Shown piece after piece: positions 60,805 to 64,000 of a DNA stretch of 64,000 nt (the stretch's first letter is position 1; each line of letters opens with the position of its first letter). A program made the translations under genes and the position numbers. Source of the DNA: Quillaja saponaria (taxonomy: Eukaryota; Streptophyta; Magnoliopsida; Fabales; Quillajaceae); the NCBI GenBank assembly GCA_029379385.1, contig CM055613.1, positions 10,000,001 through 10,064,000 of the forward strand, read 5' to 3'. Below the pieces are notes generated by a model. It ran no database searches and was not told the DNA's origin. It saw only the letters and a program-made list of their open reading frames with translations.

Positions 60805-63800
60805 ATGGATTCCAACAACAGTGGAAGCAGCTTAACCAATTTTGGTATGGAGAAGCTTGTAGGCACAAATTACAATTATTGGCGATTATGCATGGAAGCC
60901 TTCCTTCAAGGTCAAGACCTATGGGATCCAAGAAAATGTTGAATCACGGCGAAAATGGAAGATCAAGTATGGGAAAGCTCTTTTTGTCCAGAGAATGTCA
61001 GTTGGCAAGGAGCACATTGATCATATTCGTGATTTGGAGTCACCAAAGGAAGTCTGGAAAACTCTAGAGAGGTTATTTACCAAGAAAAATATAGCCAGGC
61101 TACAGTTGCTTGAGAATGAGCTTGCAGGGTTGGTGCAAAGAGGTATGACAATTTCAAATTATTTTTTGAAAGTTAAAAATTTGTGTTCTGAAATTTCAGA
61201 GCTGGATGTGAAAGAGCCTATTAGTGAAGCACGGTTACAGCGGTATCTTATCCGTGGTCTCCGAAATGAATACATGCCATTTGTAACCTCCGTACAAGGG
61301 TGGGCTAGTCAACCTTCAGTGGAAGAGTTAGAGAATTTGCTTGCCAATCAAGAAGCCTTGGCAAAGAAAATGTCCTTAAAACCTGAAGCAGATGATGTTC
61401 TCTTTTCAAAAGAGGATTCTAAATCAAATTACAAGAATGCTGCAAAAAATTTGCCTACAATGAAGGACAACCAGCTTAGATGGAGGAATGTGAAGTGTTA
61501 TAGGTGTGGAAAGCTTGGTCATATCAAGAGGAATTGTCGTGTGAAACTTGGGGATGAGAGTGCAAATGTGGTGACTGATGAAACTTATGATTAATTACAA
61601 TGGGAGCAGTGTCTCTCAACCATACTTTCTGAAACTCAAGCAAAGACAAGTGATGTGATTCCATCCTCTATTAACTTCGAGAAAGAATGGGTCATTGACT
61701 CTGGCTGCTCACACCATGTGACTGGAAACGATTCACTATTTTCAGAGTTGCACCAACACCTTGGAGATCGAGCAATTGTTACAGTAGATAACTCTGTGCA
61801 TCCTGTGGAGAAAGAAGGTAGTGTAAGTATCAAAACAGAAAGGTTGGAGGAGAAAGATATGGTTTTAGATGATGTTTACCATGTACCAGGACTAAAGAGA
61901 AATCTTGTTTCAGTGTCTCAAATCACTGATTCAGGAAAATATGTGTTATTTGGCCCAAAAGGTGTGAAAATCCTGAAAAATGTAAAGAATATAGCTGCTG
62001 ATGTTCTTCTTGTTGGTGAGAAAAAGGACTCTTTGTTTGTTATGTCCACAACTGAAGCTTATGTGGAGAGAACAAGCCGAAATGATGGTGCGTCGATTTG
62101 GCATGCAAGATTGGGCCATGTGGGATACCAAATGTTGCAGCAAATTTCCTCTAATAAGCTGGTTGATGGTGTTCCAGTGATAAATGATTTTCCAAAATGT
62201 GTAGTTTGCCAAGGGTGTCAATATGGAAAATCTCAAATACTTCCTTTCAAGAACTCGTCAAATCGCAGGAAGAATCCATTTGAATTGGTTCATGCAGATT
62301 TGATGGGGCCAACTAGAACACAAAGCTGTAGTGGATTTCGATACATGATGATCATTGTGGATGACTATTCTAGGTATTCATGGGTATACTTTCTGAATGA
62401 TAAAAATGAAGCATTCTCAAAGTTTCTAGAATTTGAAAATGTAGTTAAAAAGCAGTTTCAATTGAAGATTAAATGCTTGAGGACTGATAATGGAGGTGAA
62501 TTCATGTCACATGAGTTCCTCTAGCACTGTGATGCTGAAGGCATAAATAGGCAGATGACCTGTCCTAAAACTCCACAGCAAAATGGGGTTGCAGAAAGAA
62601 AATTAGCTCATCTTTCAGAAGTCAGTTTGTCTTTGATACATGGAAAGAATCTTCCTCGAGAGCTTTGGGCTGAAGCAATGAAATGTGCGTGTTATGTGAT
62701 CAACCGTCTTCCTCCATGGTTAGGTATTAAATCTCCTTTTGAACTTTTATACAATGTAAAGCCTGATGTGAGTCATATTCGTGTGTTTGGTTCCATTTGT
62801 TTTGTTCATGTTCCAAAAAGTAATAGAACTAAATTGGATCCCAAAGCAAAAAAATGTTTATTCGTAGGCTTTGATGTAAACAGGAAAGGATGGAGGTGCA
62901 TGGATCCAATAACGAAGAAATGTGTCACTTCAAGAAATTTAGTATTTGATGAAGTGTCATTGTATTACAATCAAGAATGGCTAACTGCTGGAGATGCTGA
63001 CAGCAATTTGCACCTAACAGAAAAAGTTGATGATTCAATCAACTCTGAGCTATTTTCTCATAATGATGAAAACTTCACTAGCCAAGAAGGTTCTTTAGCA
63101 AGGGGGAGTGCTGAATGTTCTGACAGCAGGTTAAGTTCTTCAAAGATTGACAATGAAATACATGATACTTCCAGAAGATCAACCAGGGAGAAAAAGCAGC
63201 CTGGATATTTGAAAGATTATGAAGTTCATGTAAATCAGTCTTCGATCACTTCATGTTTCTTTGTAGGAGCAGTAGATAATAATGAGTTATCAAGCTATGA
63301 TGCAGCAAAAGGTATTCCAGAATGGGAGGCAACAATGCAAGAAGAAATAACTGCTTTGTTGAAAAATGACACGTGGGAGCTTGTACCAAAACCGGATGAT
63401 GTTCATCCAATAACCTGTAAATGGGTTTACAAGCTGAAAAAAAAGACGGATGGAACAATTGAAAGATATAAAGCTCGCTTGGTGGCACGTGGCTTTTCTC
63501 AAAACTATGGGTTGGATTATGAAGAGACATTCAGCCCAGTTGCTAAAATGGTAACTGTAAGAACTATTATTTCATTGGCAGCATTTGAAGGATGGAATTT
63601 GTGGCAGCTTGATGTAAAGAATGCTTTCCTTTATGGTGAGCTGGATCGTGATGTATTCATGGAGCAGCCACAAGGCTTTGTTTCCAAGCAATTTCCTCAT
63701 CATGTTTGTTGGCTCAAGAAGGCGCTATATGGTTTAAAACAGGCCCCGCGTGCATGGTATGGCAAGATTGCTCAATATCTTATTTTCTGCGGTTTTAAAA

Positions 63801-64000
63801 TTTCTGATTCAGATTCTAATATGTTTGTTAAGCTAGAATCAGAGAAGCGCATAATAGTATTGCTGTACGTGGATGACATGGTCATCACGGGGAATGATAA
63901 TGATGGAATTGCATGCTTACGAGATGATTTGGCAGTTCGGTTTGAGATGAAAATTTTGGGTGAAATTGGATGCTTAGAGATTAGAAGATGGGTATTTTAT
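60805..64000 (+). pseudogene. Copia gag-pol polyprotein, nearly complete but broken
   Basis: Gag starts at 60805 (MDSNNSGSS), with the YNYWRLCMEAFLQGQDLW segment. A frameshift at about 60925-60935 follows; unshifted reading meets TGA at 60940. In the new frame gag continues to a CCHC knuckle, CYRCGKLGHIKRNC (about 61496-61537). A TAA at 61592-61594 breaks the frame, then comes protease (VIDSGCSHHV, about 61692). Integrase has an HHCC zinc domain near 62100-62220 and catalytic D, D and E in VHADLMGP, RTDNGGEF and QNGVAERK. A TAG lies at 62522-62524, between the second D and the E. Reverse transcriptase motifs CKWVYK, LDVKNAFLYG, ALYGLKQAPRAWY and the catalytic YVDDMVITG (about 63866) are intact. 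Sequence near 63970 appears to lose family similarity, possibly by a small deletion. Few lesions suggest a fairly young copy. Confidence 0.9.

Larger units (their letters stand above)
60466..64000 (+). mobile_element. Ty1/copia LTR retrotransposon, 5' part (runs off the window)
   Basis: A probable 5' LTR (about 60466 to 60683) starts TGTTATGAGATAG after GAGAC, a possible target-site pentamer, and contains CTATATATAG (60560-60569) as a TATA box. The primer binding site TGGTATCAGAGCC (60698-60710) is complementary to initiator tRNA-Met. Gag-pol follows to the window edge; the 3' LTR lies outside. The internal order gag-protease-integrase-RT defines copia rather than gypsy. Confidence 0.9.

Noticed and set aside
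1..64000. CRISPR arrays, operons or bacterial systems
   Set aside because: The window is plant nuclear DNA; no array of regular direct repeats with unique spacers was seen.

Overview
This window is nuclear DNA of a flowering plant, most likely a eudicot. It is AT-rich and has GT-AG introns in every multi-exon gene. It carries a tRNA-derived SINE of the Au type, Ty1/copia elements primed by initiator tRNA-Met, long solo LTRs and a Mutator-like DNA transposon. No bacterial or organellar features are visible. I did not identify the species.

Layout. Positions 1-9,795 are mobile-element remnants and AT-rich spacer: a 2.9-kb solo LTR with a perfect 5-bp target duplication, an LTR remnant, and a decayed copia reverse transcriptase. 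Positions 9,796-41,150 form the gene-rich part, with five host genes: a four-finger C2H2 repressor-type transcription factor (-), an ELM2-SANT chromatin protein (-), a nine-exon myristoylated LRR protein (-), a 140-residue basic protein of unknown function (+), and a seven-exon diacylglycerol kinase of the DGK1 type (-). I rebuilt the splice structures by hand. The LRR gene closes to 261 residues and the kinase to 728, about the sizes I recall for Arabidopsis AT5G07910 and DGK1 (AT5G07920). Those two are neighbours in Arabidopsis too, so this looks like conserved microsynteny.

Positions 42,000-64,000 are a nested repeat block. First comes an AT-rich repeat family enclosing a diverged tandem array with a 20-bp unit that contains a telomere-like CCCTAA core. 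Next is a 14.4-kb Mutator-like element (45,422-59,866) with long, interrupted terminal inverted repeats, subterminal GC-rich hairpins and a 9-bp target duplication. It carries three genes on one strand: a broken MuDR-type transposase with SWIM and zinc-knuckle remnants, a plant mobile domain (PMD, MAIN-like) gene, and an uninterrupted 147-residue ORF I do not recognise. A second copy of the 2.9-kb LTR family (3.5 kb here, opposite orientation) sits inside the PMD gene. The right edge holds the 5' LTR, primer binding site and most of gag-pol of a copia element that runs off the window.

How the parts relate. The host genes act in transcriptional repression (zinc finger with an EAR motif), histone deacetylase recruitment (ELM2-SANT), scaffold or signalling roles (LRR) and phosphatidic acid signalling (DGK). 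There is no operon-like logic. G-box (CACGTG) elements lie upstream of three of them. The most unusual content is the PMD-bearing Mutator-like element with its extra ORF and hairpin-rich termini.
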